Part shown: positions 18,205 to 26,797 of the stretch, piece by piece
Position numbering within the stretch: position 1 is the stretch's first letter
Layout of the letters: each line of letters starts with the position of its first letter
Assembly (NCBI RefSeq): GCF_900099775.1
Contig: NZ_FMTM01000005.1
Coordinates: 372,001-436,000, forward strand
DNA from: Rhizobium mongolense subsp. loessense
Lineage (GTDB): Bacteria > Pseudomonadota > Alphaproteobacteria > Rhizobiales > Rhizobiaceae
Direction of reading: 5' to 3'
Length of the DNA stretch: 64,000 bases
The notes under the pieces: generated by a model
Told to the model about the DNA's origin: nothing
Databases searched by the model: none
What the model saw: the letters and a program-made list of their open reading frames with translations, nothing else
Program-made: the position numbers and the translations under genes

Positions 18205-18220
18205 TTGACCGATTGGTAAA
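18205..18220. promoter_or_regulatory. Candidate RutR-type operator
   Basis: TTGACC-GATT-GGTAAA forms an imperfect palindrome that closely matches the known RutR consensus TTGACC-ANNT-GGTCAA. It lies between the amidohydrolase gene (minus) and the TetR-family regulator gene (plus), where one site could serve both promoters. Recognition is by motif only. Confidence 0.6.
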
Positions 18221-18356
18221 CATTACAGCTTCCCGCGCCGGGCTCAAGACGAAAATCAGGAAAAATTCAGACAAAATTGCAGGGAGTTGCTCAAAACGAC
18301 GGCAGGGGGAGCCGTTTGACTGAAGCAGTTGAATTTCAAGGGGAAACGAGAGCCAG

Positions 18357-19001
18357 ATGGCAATTCCGAGAGCAGCGAAGACGCAGCGGCGCACGCGGAT
18401 CCAGGAGGAGAAGGAGGAGCAGATTCTGGAAGCTGCGCTCGATGTGTTTTCCGCCAGGGGTTTCCGCGGCTCGACGATCGACCAGATCGCAGAGGTGGCC
18501 GGCATGTCGAAGCCGAACCTGCTCTATTACTTCCGTACCAAGGAGGCGATGCACCGGGCGCTGATCGACCGCGTGCTCTATACTTGGCTTGAGCCGCTTC
18601 GCGCCTTCAATGCCGAGGGCAATCCGGAGACCGAAATTCGCAGCTACATTCGCCGCAAGCTGGAATTGGCGCGCGACTTTCCCCGCGAAAGCCGGCTGTT
18701 TGCAAACGAGGTGCTGCAGGGCGCGCCGCATATCGAGGACGAGCTGAAGGGGCCGCTGAAGCAACTCGTCGATGAGAAGGCCGAGGTCATCCGCGCCTGG
18801 GCGAAGGCCGGCAAGATCGCCAAATGCGATCCCTACCATCTGATCTTTTCGATCTGGTCGACAACGCAGCATTATGCCGACTTCGACGTCCAGGTGCGCG
18901 CCGTGCTCGGACAGGAGCATGCCGGGGCAGGGCGCTTCGAGGATGCGGCGCGCTTCCTCGAGCAGCTCTTCATCGGCGGGCTGATGGTTCGCCCGGCCTG
19001 A
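18357..19001 (+). CDS. TetR-family regulator, RutR-like
   Basis: The 214-residue protein has an N-terminal TetR helix-turn-helix (STIDQIAEVAGMSKPNLLYYFRTKEAMHRALID) and a C-terminal half of the YcdC/RutR type. RutR of E. coli senses uracil and thymine and controls pyrimidine breakdown. This copy sits beside the amidohydrolase operon with a matching operator between them, so it very likely controls the pyrimidine genes here and perhaps preT-preA. Confidence 0.85.
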   Translation: MAIPRAAKTQRRTRIQEEKEEQILEAALDVFSARGFRGSTIDQIAEVAGMSKPNLLYYFRTKEAMHRALIDRVLYTWLEPLRAFNAEGNPETEIRSYIRRKLELARDFPRESRLFANEVLQGAPHIEDELKGPLKQLVDEKAEVIRAWAKAGKIAKCDPYHLIFSIWSTTQHYADFDVQVRAVLGQEHAGAGRFEDAARFLEQLFIGGLMVRPA

Positions 19002-19020
19002 CGCCCTCAGTCGTGCTGCC

Positions 19021-20595
19021 TCACCCGGTCAGGCGACGAACGGCTTCAAGCGTCACGCGAATCGTGTCCGCGACATGGCGTTCCGCCGCCGAAAACGGCA
19101 GCGATCGTCCGCGCATCAGTTCAGACCAGGCCTGGGACCTCTTGTGGAAGGCGAGGGCGTGGCTGTCGGCGTCGTGTTCTGCTGGCCTTGGCGAAGCGCC
19201 GGCCCGATGCGCCGTTCCTAGGATTTCCTGGCGGAAGAATACGATGTAATCGCCCGCTGGCTGCGAGGTCGAAATGGCCATCAGTCCGCCGATGTCGCCA
19301 TTCAATTCCCCCTCGGGCCAGAGTTCGGCAATACGATCGGTCGCAAACACATGGCCGGATACCTTGCCGTTCAGCGTATCGATCAGCGCAGAGAATTGCT
19401 GCCGAGAGGGAGCGAGACCTGTCAGCGCCGTGCGGCCACCGATCGAGACGCCGATGCCGTCTGCGGGAATAGCGACGGCGAGCACTTCGGCCAGCCAGGC
19501 CGGATCATCGGTCAGGCCGGTATTGTCCGCAACGGCGGTCAACAGCCGTTCGACGATCTTTCGCGCCCCGGCTTCGAATTCCAGCGCCAGGCGGCACTGC
19601 CGGGTTTCGAGCCGCGAGGCGACCATCTGTGCGAAGTGTTCCGCCGTCAAGCGCCGTTCGAGGGGGAGCAGGCGGGCAGTATAATGATGGCAGGCAAACA
19701 GGCCCCAGAGCCTGCCATCCACGACGAGCGGAACCGAAAACGAGGCAGCGACGCCCATGTCCTTCAGATGGTCGATATGGCCCGACGGCGTCGCATGCAG
19801 GATCGACAGGGAGAGATCGATCGCCTGGCCGTGCTCGTCGAGTTCCGGCACGACCGGAACCGGAGCGGCATCGACATCGGCGATGATGCGGAAGAGATTG
19901 CGGGCATACAAGGCGCGTTCCTCGGCTGCAATGTCGGCGGCGGGAAAGTGAAGGCCAAGGAACGATCCTATGCCGGATCGCGCGGCTTCCGCCACGATTT
20001 CGCCGGACCCTTCGTCATCGAAGCGGTAGACCATCACGCGATCGAAGCCGGTAATCCCGCGCACTTGCCGGGCACTCTCGCGGAAAAAGGCTTCCAGAGT
20101 CTGCGCTTGGTCGATGCGCGCAATCATGGCGGGCATCGACAGCGTCGAGCTACCTTGGCCCTCGCGCTGCGACGGTTCGGCCTCGATGACGATCTCACCC
20201 TCGCTGCAGTGCAGAGCCACGTCGAAAATGGGGCCGCCATCCGCAAAGGCGATCCCGGACAGCCGCTCGATCATGACCGGACCTCGGATGACGGTCAGCC
20301 GGTTGCGGATCGTGTGGAGCGTCCTGGACATGATGATGCCGGAGAGTGGCTGCCGAAGCACGTGTTCGTAGCCTACGCCCAGAAACTCTTCGAGATTGGC
20401 CGACGCGCGCACGATTCTCCAGTCGGGGGAAGCCGCAAGCAGGAAACCGAAGGGCTGGATGGCGGCGCGCTCAAGGGTAGCTCCCCCGTCGCAATTCGTC
20501 AGGTCCGCACCATTGCAGGCTTTGCTCACGAGACAGGAGACTCCGGTTCCGTTACCCTTTTCGGCGTAACAAGGAAGGGAATATACGGCGGACAC
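19021..20595 (-). CDS. Bacteriophytochrome-like photosensory module (PAS-GAF-PHY) without output domain
   Basis: This protein of up to 524 residues has an N-terminal Cys at position 35 in DLTNCDGG, where bacteriophytochromes attach biliverdin. A PAS domain (about 40-140), a GAF domain (about 155-320) and a PHY domain (about 330-515) with a tongue-like WSELMRGRSLPF stretch follow. The GAF keeps MVYRFD and the His of the HIDHLKDMGV segment, but the usual DIP is ADIAAE. The protein stops right after PHY; no histidine kinase or other effector follows, and the next gene converges. The GTG at 20595 and a later GTG at 20529 are both possible starts. Light or redox sensing through a partner protein is inferred. 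Confidence 0.8.
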   Translation of the reverse strand: MSAVYSLPCYAEKGNGTGVSCLVSKACNGADLTNCDGGATLERAAIQPFGFLLAASPDWRIVRASANLEEFLGVGYEHVLRQPLSGIIMSRTLHTIRNRLTVIRGPVMIERLSGIAFADGGPIFDVALHCSEGEIVIEAEPSQREGQGSSTLSMPAMIARIDQAQTLEAFFRESARQVRGITGFDRVMVYRFDDEGSGEIVAEAARSGIGSFLGLHFPAADIAAEERALYARNLFRIIADVDAAPVPVVPELDEHGQAIDLSLSILHATPSGHIDHLKDMGVAASFSVPLVVDGRLWGLFACHHYTARLLPLERRLTAEHFAQMVASRLETRQCRLALEFEAGARKIVERLLTAVADNTGLTDDPAWLAEVLAVAIPADGIGVSIGGRTALTGLAPSRQQFSALIDTLNGKVSGHVFATDRIAELWPEGELNGDIGGLMAISTSQPAGDYIVFFRQEILGTAHRAGASPRPAEHDADSHALAFHKRSQAWSELMRGRSLPFSAAERHVADTIRVTLEAVRRLTG

Positions 20596-20650
20596 GCAGT
20601 ATTTCCAGTGAATACACCAAAAAATTCAGAGGGTTCCGAGACTTTCTTCG

Positions 20651-21550
20651 CTAACTCATGAGAGCCGGGAGATTCGCAGCCAAGGTGTCGATCACGAGCC
20701 GAACCTTCGGCTGCATTGCAGGCGACTTTACCCAGACGACGTTGGCGTCAAAGGCGACAGCCGGCATATCCGTCAAGACCCGCTGAAGTTCGCCGGATGC
20801 AACGCGGTCCCGCACGAGCCAGCACGGCAGCCAGGCAAGTCCGACGCCTCGTGCCGCGGCGTCGGCGATGGTGGCAAGATCATCGAGCCGCAACCGCGAT
20901 CGCGGCAACACCTGCCGGAAGGGTTCGGCGTTTGTCGGGAATATCCAGGTTCGGTTTCGATCCTGCCTCCCATAGACGATGCCGTCATGCATTTCGAGGT
21001 CTTCGAGCTTGGCCGGAATGCCGCGGCGTTCGAGATATCCCGGAGAGCCGCATACCGTCATGCGCTGCTGGGCGATGACGCGCACCATCAGGCCGGGATA
21101 GTCCCCGAGAGGGCCGTTGCGCACCGCAATATCGTAGCCGTCTTCGACCAGATCGACGATCCGGTCGTTGAAGGAAAGATCAAGTTCGAGATGCGGGTGT
21201 TCGTCGAGCAGTTTGATGAGTATCGGCGCCACACACTGACGGCCGAAAAGAACCGGCATTGTGACCCGCAGGCGCCCGCGCACCTCCCGCTTGCCGCTTT
21301 CAAGAAGCGCTTCGCCACGCGTGATCTCCTCGACCGCGCGCAGGCAGTGCTCGTAAAAGAACTGGCCTTCCTCCGTCAGGCTCTGCGCTCTGGTCGTGCG
21401 GTGAAACAGGCGCACGCCAAGCCTTTGTTCCAGCCGTGCGATCGTCTTTCCGACGGCTGAGCGCGTCAAATGGAGGCGCTCGGCGGCTGCGGAAAAGCCG
21501 CCTGCTTCCGCGACTTCGACAAACACCGATATGCCTTTGAGCTGTTCCAT
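20651..21550 (-). CDS. LysR-family transcriptional regulator
   Basis: The 299-residue protein has an N-terminal winged helix-turn-helix (GGFSAAAERLHLTRSAVGKTIARLEQRLG) and a LysR substrate-binding domain of the broad AaeR/CrgA-like group. It is divergent from the oxidoreductase gene across 102 bases and probably regulates it. The phytochrome-like gene follows 55 bases downstream on the same strand and could be cotranscribed. Confidence 0.9.
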   Translation of the reverse strand: MEQLKGISVFVEVAEAGGFSAAAERLHLTRSAVGKTIARLEQRLGVRLFHRTTRAQSLTEEGQFFYEHCLRAVEEITRGEALLESGKREVRGRLRVTMPVLFGRQCVAPILIKLLDEHPHLELDLSFNDRIVDLVEDGYDIAVRNGPLGDYPGLMVRVIAQQRMTVCGSPGYLERRGIPAKLEDLEMHDGIVYGRQDRNRTWIFPTNAEPFRQVLPRSRLRLDDLATIADAAARGVGLAWLPCWLVRDRVASGELQRVLTDMPAVAFDANVVWVKSPAMQPKVRLVIDTLAANLPALMS

Positions 21551-21652
21551 TATTGTATCCTTTATGGAAACATTTTGTGGAATTAATAACGCAACTGTCG
21601 ATCAAATTTCAACGATATGCTTTGGGTCCGTCAACCGAATGGAGTGAGAAGA

Positions 21653-22663
21653 ATGTTGGCAAAGCAATGGTCGATCGACGATATCGGACCGACGAATCTG
21701 ATCGTGCGTGAATCGGCGGTCGAAGAGGCGATCGGCAACAAGGTGCTGGTCCGTGCCGAGGCCGTATCGCTGAACTATCGCGACAAGCTGGTGCTGGAAA
21801 CCGGTATGGGTCTGCCGCTGCAGTTTCCGTTCGTTCCAGCATCGGACCTTGCCGGCGTGGTCGAAGCTGTCGGCCCCGGCGTCACGCGCTTCAAGCCGGG
21901 TGACCGCGTCATCACGACCTTTCTTCCCGGGCGCATCAACGGGCCGGGCCTCGGCGATGCCCGCCATCCGCCCTACAAGACGCTCGGCGGATATTATCCG
22001 GGTGTGCTTTCAGAATATGTGACCTTTTCCGAGGACTGGTTCGTTCACGCTCCCCAGACGCTCGATGCCGTTGAGGCGAGCACGCTGCCGTGCGCAGGTC
22101 TGACGGCTTGGTTCGCGCTCATCGAACTCGGCAGGCTGAAGGCAGGCGACAAGGTGGTCATTCAGGGAACCGGTGGGGTTGCGCTCTTCGGTCTTCAACT
22201 TGCCAAGATGCACGGTGCCGAAGTCATCATCACCTCGGCAAATGCCGAGAAGCTCGAACGTGCCCGTGCCCTCGGCGCCGATCATGGGATCGGCAGGGAG
22301 AATTGGGCCGAAAGCGTCCTCGAACTGACGGAAGATTACGGCGCCGACCATATCTTCGAAATCGCAGCCGGCGCCAATTTCGGCGAGTCCCTAAAGGCTG
22401 TGGCGGTCAACGGCCGGATTTCGGTGATCGGTGTCATGGATGGCTTCGATCTGTCTGCGCCGGTGCAATCGCTGCTATTGAAGTCGCCGACGGTACAGGG
22501 CCTTAGTGTGGGACACCGCCGCGCGCTGGAGGACCTGGTCCGCGCCGTCGATCGCACCGGCCTGAAGCCGGTGATCGACAAGCGCTACGCCTTCGATGAA
22601 CTGCCAAAGGCGCTTCAGCACCTCGATCGCGGCCCCTTCGGAAAGATCGTCATCGAGTTTTGA
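21653..22663 (+). CDS. NAD(P)-dependent alcohol dehydrogenase / quinone oxidoreductase (MDR family)
   Basis: The 336-residue medium-chain dehydrogenase has a GroES-like N-terminal half (VPASDLAGVVEAVGPGVTRFKPGDRV) and a Rossmann half with GTGGVALFGLQLAK. GGAG upstream supports ATG 21653. The typical catalytic zinc Cys/His set is not evident, so a zinc-free quinone or enone reductase-like enzyme is likely. The substrate is unknown; the divergent LysR gene is the probable regulator. Confidence 0.85.
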   Translation: MLAKQWSIDDIGPTNLIVRESAVEEAIGNKVLVRAEAVSLNYRDKLVLETGMGLPLQFPFVPASDLAGVVEAVGPGVTRFKPGDRVITTFLPGRINGPGLGDARHPPYKTLGGYYPGVLSEYVTFSEDWFVHAPQTLDAVEASTLPCAGLTAWFALIELGRLKAGDKVVIQGTGGVALFGLQLAKMHGAEVIITSANAEKLERARALGADHGIGRENWAESVLELTEDYGADHIFEIAAGANFGESLKAVAVNGRISVIGVMDGFDLSAPVQSLLLKSPTVQGLSVGHRRALEDLVRAVDRTGLKPVIDKRYAFDELPKALQHLDRGPFGKIVIEF

Positions 22664-22676
22664 GCCGGGTCCTCCC

Positions 22677-22702
22677 CTCCCGTCAGAGCATTCTGGCGGG
22701 AG
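22677..22702. terminator. Bidirectional hairpin between convergent genes
   Basis: CTCCCGTCAGA (22677-22687) pairs with TCTGGCGGGAG (22692-22702) with one G-T wobble and a 4-base loop. It lies between the convergent oxidoreductase and CorA genes. No clear T-run follows. Confidence 0.55.
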
Positions 22703-22707
22703 CCTGG

Positions 22708-23760
22708 CTACAGCCACTTCGCCCGGCGGAACAAGGCGAAGAGCGTTATGCACAGGGTTGCTATTACGCCCAGCACCACGAAATAGCCGTACTGGAATTT
22801 CAGTTCCGGCATATCGTTGAAATTCATCCCGTAGATACCGGCGATCGCCGTCGGAACAGCAAGGATCGCCGCCCATGAGGCGAGCTTGCGGGCGATCGCC
22901 GTCTGTTCGGTCTGGCCGATCATCACGCTGGCTTCGAAGGCGAAGGCGAGGACTTCACGCAGCGCGTCGATATCCTCCTGGACCCGGCGCACATGGTCTG
23001 TGACGTCGCGAAACAGCGATTGAAGCGTCAAGTCCATACCCGGAAGGTCGATATGCTCATAGCGGCGACAGACGTCCACGAGCGGCACGACGGCATTGCG
23101 CAGCCGCAGCAGCTTGCGCCGCAGCAGGTAGAGGCGCTCGATGTCGACCTTTGTAAGCTGTTCGCGCAGCATCAGATCTTCGAGCATCTCGACTTCTTCC
23201 TGTACGACTTCGATCACCGGCATGTAGTTGTCGACGATGAAATCGAGGATGGAATAGAGAATGTAGTTCTCCCCATGGGCGAGCGCCGCTGGCGTCGCCT
23301 CGCATCGCTGCCGCACCGCCAGGTAAGAGGACGATGCGCCATGGCGCACGGAAACGACATAGCCCCGGCCGACGAAAAGATGAGTTTCGCCGAAGACGAT
23401 TTCGCCGTCCTTCATGTGGGCGGTACGGGCAACGATGAACATGGCGTCGCCATAAATCTCCAGCTTCGGGCGCTGATGCGGCTGGGCAGCATCCTCGATC
23501 GCCAGTGGGTGGAGATTGAACTCGGCCTGTACCTGGTGCAGCAGCATCTCGTCTGGCTCGTGTAAGCCGATCCAGACGACCGCATTCTCGTGCGTTCGCC
23601 ATTCGCTGGCCTCTTCTATCCCGATATCGCGGATGCGCTGTCCCTGCTGGTAAACGGCAGCTGCCACGACCCCCGGACGAGCAGAGGATGAGGATGCCGG
23701 CGCAACCGCGCCGGCTTCCGAGCGAGCAAAGGTGCTGTTCAGATTTTTGGTTCGTTCCAA
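22708..23760 (-). CDS. corA: CorA-family magnesium/cobalt transporter
   Basis: The 350-residue protein has the large cytoplasmic funnel domain and two C-terminal helices. The signature YGMNF closes the first, and the basic tail RRAKWL ends the protein. It imports Mg2+ (also Co2+ or Ni2+) as a pentamer. The start codon is a TTG preceded by a strong GGGAGGA at 9 bases. A GTG about 30 codons further in would give a protein more like usual CorA length, so the start is uncertain. Confidence 0.88.
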   Translation of the reverse strand: MERTKNLNSTFARSEAGAVAPASSSSARPGVVAAAVYQQGQRIRDIGIEEASEWRTHENAVVWIGLHEPDEMLLHQVQAEFNLHPLAIEDAAQPHQRPKLEIYGDAMFIVARTAHMKDGEIVFGETHLFVGRGYVVSVRHGASSSYLAVRQRCEATPAALAHGENYILYSILDFIVDNYMPVIEVVQEEVEMLEDLMLREQLTKVDIERLYLLRRKLLRLRNAVVPLVDVCRRYEHIDLPGMDLTLQSLFRDVTDHVRRVQEDIDALREVLAFAFEASVMIGQTEQTAIARKLASWAAILAVPTAIAGIYGMNFNDMPELKFQYGYFVVLGVIATLCITLFALFRRAKWL

Positions 23761-23869
23761 ACCGCTTATTCCTCCCGCTGCGGCATCCCCGGCCGATGAT
23801 GCTCAAACGAAGAGAACCATAGCCCCATTTTTCGGAATACGCATCCGCAATAGCGTTAAAGGAGGTCAG

Positions 23870-24292
23870 TCACTCCGCGGCCATTGAGGCTTCGCCGTCG
23901 GTGAAGGTGAAGGTGAAGCCCTCGTCAGCCCAGCCGGTCATCCCGCCGATCATGACCTTGACGGAGAGGCCGAGCCGCGCCAGGCGCAGGGCCGCCTTGT
24001 CGGTGCCGTTGCAATGGGGCCCGGCGCAATAGACGACGAAGAGCGTATCAGCCGCCCACTCCGACATGCGGTGGGCGGTCATCTTGCCATGCGGCAGGTT
24101 GATCGCGCCCGGCACATGCGAGCGGGAATAGAGCGCCGGGGATCGAACGTCGATAAGGACGAAGTCAGCCTTGCCCGAGGAAATGGAGGCCTGGACGTCC
24201 CAGCAATCCGTCTCGAAGGCGAGCTTGCGGGCGTAGTAGGCGGCGGTTTCGTCCGGGGTGGCGGCGGGTGTTTCGCTGACGGAGCTCGGCAT
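23870..24292 (-). CDS. Rhodanese-domain sulfurtransferase
   Basis: The 140-residue single rhodanese domain has VLIDVRSPALYSRSHVPGAINLPHG and a catalytic Cys in VYCAGPHCNGTDKAA. Such proteins move sulfane sulfur to acceptors such as thiols. ATG 24292 is favoured over an upstream frame start. It is divergent from the FtrA-type regulator gene; this rhodanese/FtrA pairing is common and suggests joint regulation. Confidence 0.88.
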   Translation of the reverse strand: MPSSVSETPAATPDETAAYYARKLAFETDCWDVQASISSGKADFVLIDVRSPALYSRSHVPGAINLPHGKMTAHRMSEWAADTLFVVYCAGPHCNGTDKAALRLARLGLSVKVMIGGMTGWADEGFTFTFTDGEASMAAE

Positions 24293-24361
24293 GGTCTTCC
24301 TTTCACGGTTCGAGTTGCCGCCGACCATCGCCGATGTTATGGCATAGCGAAATTGGCTTTA

Positions 24362-25351
24362 ATGACGGTTAGCGTACAGATCATGCCAAATTCGCTCAGG
24401 CGCCCGCATGTCGTCGTGCTTGCCTATGACGGGCTATGCACTTTCGAATTCGGTATTGCCTACGAAGTCTTCGGTCTTCCGCGCCCGGAAATGGGCGAGG
24501 CCTGGTATCATTATTCGGTCTGCGGCGTCGAATCGGGGCCGCTGCGTGCTGCGGGCGGATTGAGTGTTTCAGTCGATCGCGGCCTGGAGGTTCTGGCCGA
24601 AGCCGATCTCGTCGTCGTGCCGGGCTGGCGGTCGATCGATGCGCCGGTGCCGGAGCCGTTGATCGATGCGCTGCGTCAGGCTCATGAGCGCGGTGTCCGT
24701 ATCATGTCACTCTGCTCCGGCGTTGCCGTGCTCGCCGCGTCCGGTCTTTTGAGCGGCCGGCGTGCGACAACGCATTGGCGCTATGTCGCGGCGCTCGCAG
24801 CGCGCTATCCGGAGATTGCCTTCGATGCGGGCGTTCTCTACATGGACGAGGGCAGTATCCTGACGGCCGCGGGAAGTGCGGCCGGCATTGATCTCTGCTT
24901 GCACGTCGTGCGCGGTGATTTTGGCGCAGAAGCCGCAAACAGTGTGGCTCGCCGTCTGGTGCTCCCGCCGCATCGCGAAGGCGGGCAGGCGCAATTCATC
25001 ACCTCGCCCGTGCCCGACGAGCGGGAGGGAATGCGGCTCGGGCCGCTGCTCGAATGGATGCGGGAGCGGCTTGACGAGGAGCAGTCGATCAGCCTGCTGG
25101 CGCAAAAGGCGGGCATGAGCCTGCGCACCTTCCAGCGCCGCTTCGAAAAGACCACGGGCCTCAGCGTCGGCGAATGGCTGCTCAAAGAGCGTCTTCGCCA
25201 CGCCCGCGATCTCCTGGAAAAGGAACTCGCCGCATCCCTTGACGACATCGCTGCCACCAGCGGCTTCGGCACACTGGCGACGATGCGACATCATTTCCGC
25301 AAGCGGCTCGGGACAAGCCCGAGTGCCTACAGGAAGTCGTTCGGGGTATAG
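24362..25351 (+). CDS. ftrA: FtrA-like AraC-family regulator with DJ-1/PfpI domain
   Basis: The protein has an N-terminal DJ-1/PfpI-like domain (VVVLAYDGLCTFEFGIAYEVF; SLCSGVAVLAASGLL) and a C-terminal AraC double helix-turn-helix (LAQKAGMSLRTFQRRFEKTTGLS, then SGFGTLATMRHHFRKRLG). This is the GlxA/FtrA group of regulators. ATG 24362 or 24383 is the start; the open frame further upstream overlaps the divergent rhodanese gene. It likely controls that gene. Confidence 0.88.
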   Translation: MTVSVQIMPNSLRRPHVVVLAYDGLCTFEFGIAYEVFGLPRPEMGEAWYHYSVCGVESGPLRAAGGLSVSVDRGLEVLAEADLVVVPGWRSIDAPVPEPLIDALRQAHERGVRIMSLCSGVAVLAASGLLSGRRATTHWRYVAALAARYPEIAFDAGVLYMDEGSILTAAGSAAGIDLCLHVVRGDFGAEAANSVARRLVLPPHREGGQAQFITSPVPDEREGMRLGPLLEWMRERLDEEQSISLLAQKAGMSLRTFQRRFEKTTGLSVGEWLLKERLRHARDLLEKELAASLDDIAATSGFGTLATMRHHFRKRLGTSPSAYRKSFGV

Positions 25352-25366
25352 TTGCGGGGCGCGCAA

Positions 25367-25440
25367 TTGCCCCTCACTCTCGCATGCGGGTCCTTCTCCC
25401 CGACTGCGGGGGGAAGGTGGCGGCAGCCGGATGAGGGCAT
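25367..25440. repeat. Short rhizobial-type intergenic palindrome
   Basis: Outer arms GCCCCTCA (25369-25376) / TGAGGGC (25432-25438) enclose a strong hairpin CCTTCTCCCC (25392-25401) / GGGGGGAAGG (25408-25417). It lies between the convergent ftrA and preA genes and resembles a dispersed element frequent in Rhizobium intergenic DNA. It may serve as a transcription end. Confidence 0.65.
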
Positions 25441-25471
25441 CGCCGCAGTCTTGTCGGGTCGCGACCGTATT

Positions 25472-26785
25472 CTACTCTGCCGCCTGTCTTGCCATCGGAT
25501 TGTTCGGGTGGGTCGTCCAGTTGGCGTAGTTCGGGTCGACGGGGCGGCCCGTGCGCTTATCAAGCGCGCCGGCGGGCAGGGGTTCCAGGGTGATGCAGTT
25601 TTCGACCGGACAGACGTTTACGCAAAGATTGCAGCCGACGCATTCGTCTTCCATCACCTCGAAATGGCGCACGCCGTTGACGAATTGCGTGATCGCCTGA
25701 TGCGAGGTGTCCTCGCAGGCGATGTGACAGCGGCCGCATTTGATGCAGGCATCTTGGTCAATCTTCGCCTTGGCGACATAGTTGAGGTTCAGATACTGCC
25801 AGTCAGAGACGTTCGGAACGGCGCGGCCGGTGATATCGTCGAGCGACCTGTGGCCCTTGGCGTCCATCCAATCGGAGAGCCCGGTGATCATCTCCTGCAC
25901 GATCTTGAAGCCGTAGGTCATGGCAGCGGTGCAGACCTGCACGTTGCCAGCGCCGAGCGCAAGGAACTCGGCAGCGTCGCGCCAGGTGGTCACGCCGCCG
26001 ATACCGGAGATCGGCAGGCCGTAAGTTTCCGGATCGCGGGCGATCTCGGCCACCATGTTGAGCGCGATCGGCTTCACCGCAGGGCCGCAATAGCCGCCAT
26101 GGCTGCCGCGGCCATCGATCGACGGTTCAGGAGAGAACGTGTCGAGATTGACCGCGGTTATCGAGTTGATGGTGTTGATCAGCGAGACGGCGTCCGTACC
26201 GCCGGCCTTGGCGGCGCGTGCCGGCTTGCGGATATCGGTGATGTTCGGCGTCAGCTTGGTGATGACCGGCATGCGCGTGTACTGCTTGCACCAGCGCACG
26301 ACCATCTCGATATATTCCGGCACCTGTCCGACTGCGGAGCCCATGCCGCGCTCGGACATGCCGTGAGGACAGCCGAAATTGAGTTCGATGCCGTCGGCGC
26401 CGGTTTCCTCCACGAGCGGCAGGATCGCCTTCCAGGCGTCTTCCTCACAGGGAACCATGATCGAGGCGATCAGTGCGCGGTCCGGCCAGTTCATCTTCAC
26501 CTGCTTCATTTCGCGCAGGTTGGTGTAAAGGTCGCGGTCGGTTATGAGCTCGATATTGTTGAGACCCAAGAGGCGGCGGTCGGCGCCCCAGATCGCGCCG
26601 TAGCGCGGGCCGTTGACGTTGACGACCGGCGGACCTTCCTCGCCGAGCGTCTTCCAGACGACGCCGCCCCAGCCCGCTTTGAAGGCGCGCTCGACGTTAT
26701 AGGCCTTGTCGGTCGGCGGCGCAGAGGCGAGCCAGAACGGGTTGGGCGACTTGATGCCGACGAAATTGTTGCGGAGATCAGCCAT
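25472..26785 (-). CDS. preA: NAD-dependent dihydropyrimidine dehydrogenase subunit PreA
   Basis: Catalytic subunit that reduces uracil and thymine to dihydro forms with FMN. The 437-residue protein has a dihydroorotate-dehydrogenase-like barrel (LNFGCPHGMSERGMG contains the active Cys region) and a C-terminal ferredoxin part with two 4Fe-4S motifs (CIKCGRCHIAC and CVGCNLCVNVCP). GAGGAG lies before the ATG. It follows preT by 12 bases in the same operon and supplies the first step for hydA and the amidohydrolase. Confidence 0.96.
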   Translation of the reverse strand: MADLRNNFVGIKSPNPFWLASAPPTDKAYNVERAFKAGWGGVVWKTLGEEGPPVVNVNGPRYGAIWGADRRLLGLNNIELITDRDLYTNLREMKQVKMNWPDRALIASIMVPCEEDAWKAILPLVEETGADGIELNFGCPHGMSERGMGSAVGQVPEYIEMVVRWCKQYTRMPVITKLTPNITDIRKPARAAKAGGTDAVSLINTINSITAVNLDTFSPEPSIDGRGSHGGYCGPAVKPIALNMVAEIARDPETYGLPISGIGGVTTWRDAAEFLALGAGNVQVCTAAMTYGFKIVQEMITGLSDWMDAKGHRSLDDITGRAVPNVSDWQYLNLNYVAKAKIDQDACIKCGRCHIACEDTSHQAITQFVNGVRHFEVMEDECVGCNLCVNVCPVENCITLEPLPAGALDKRTGRPVDPNYANWTTHPNNPMARQAAE

Positions 26786-26797
26786 TGTTCATTCTCC

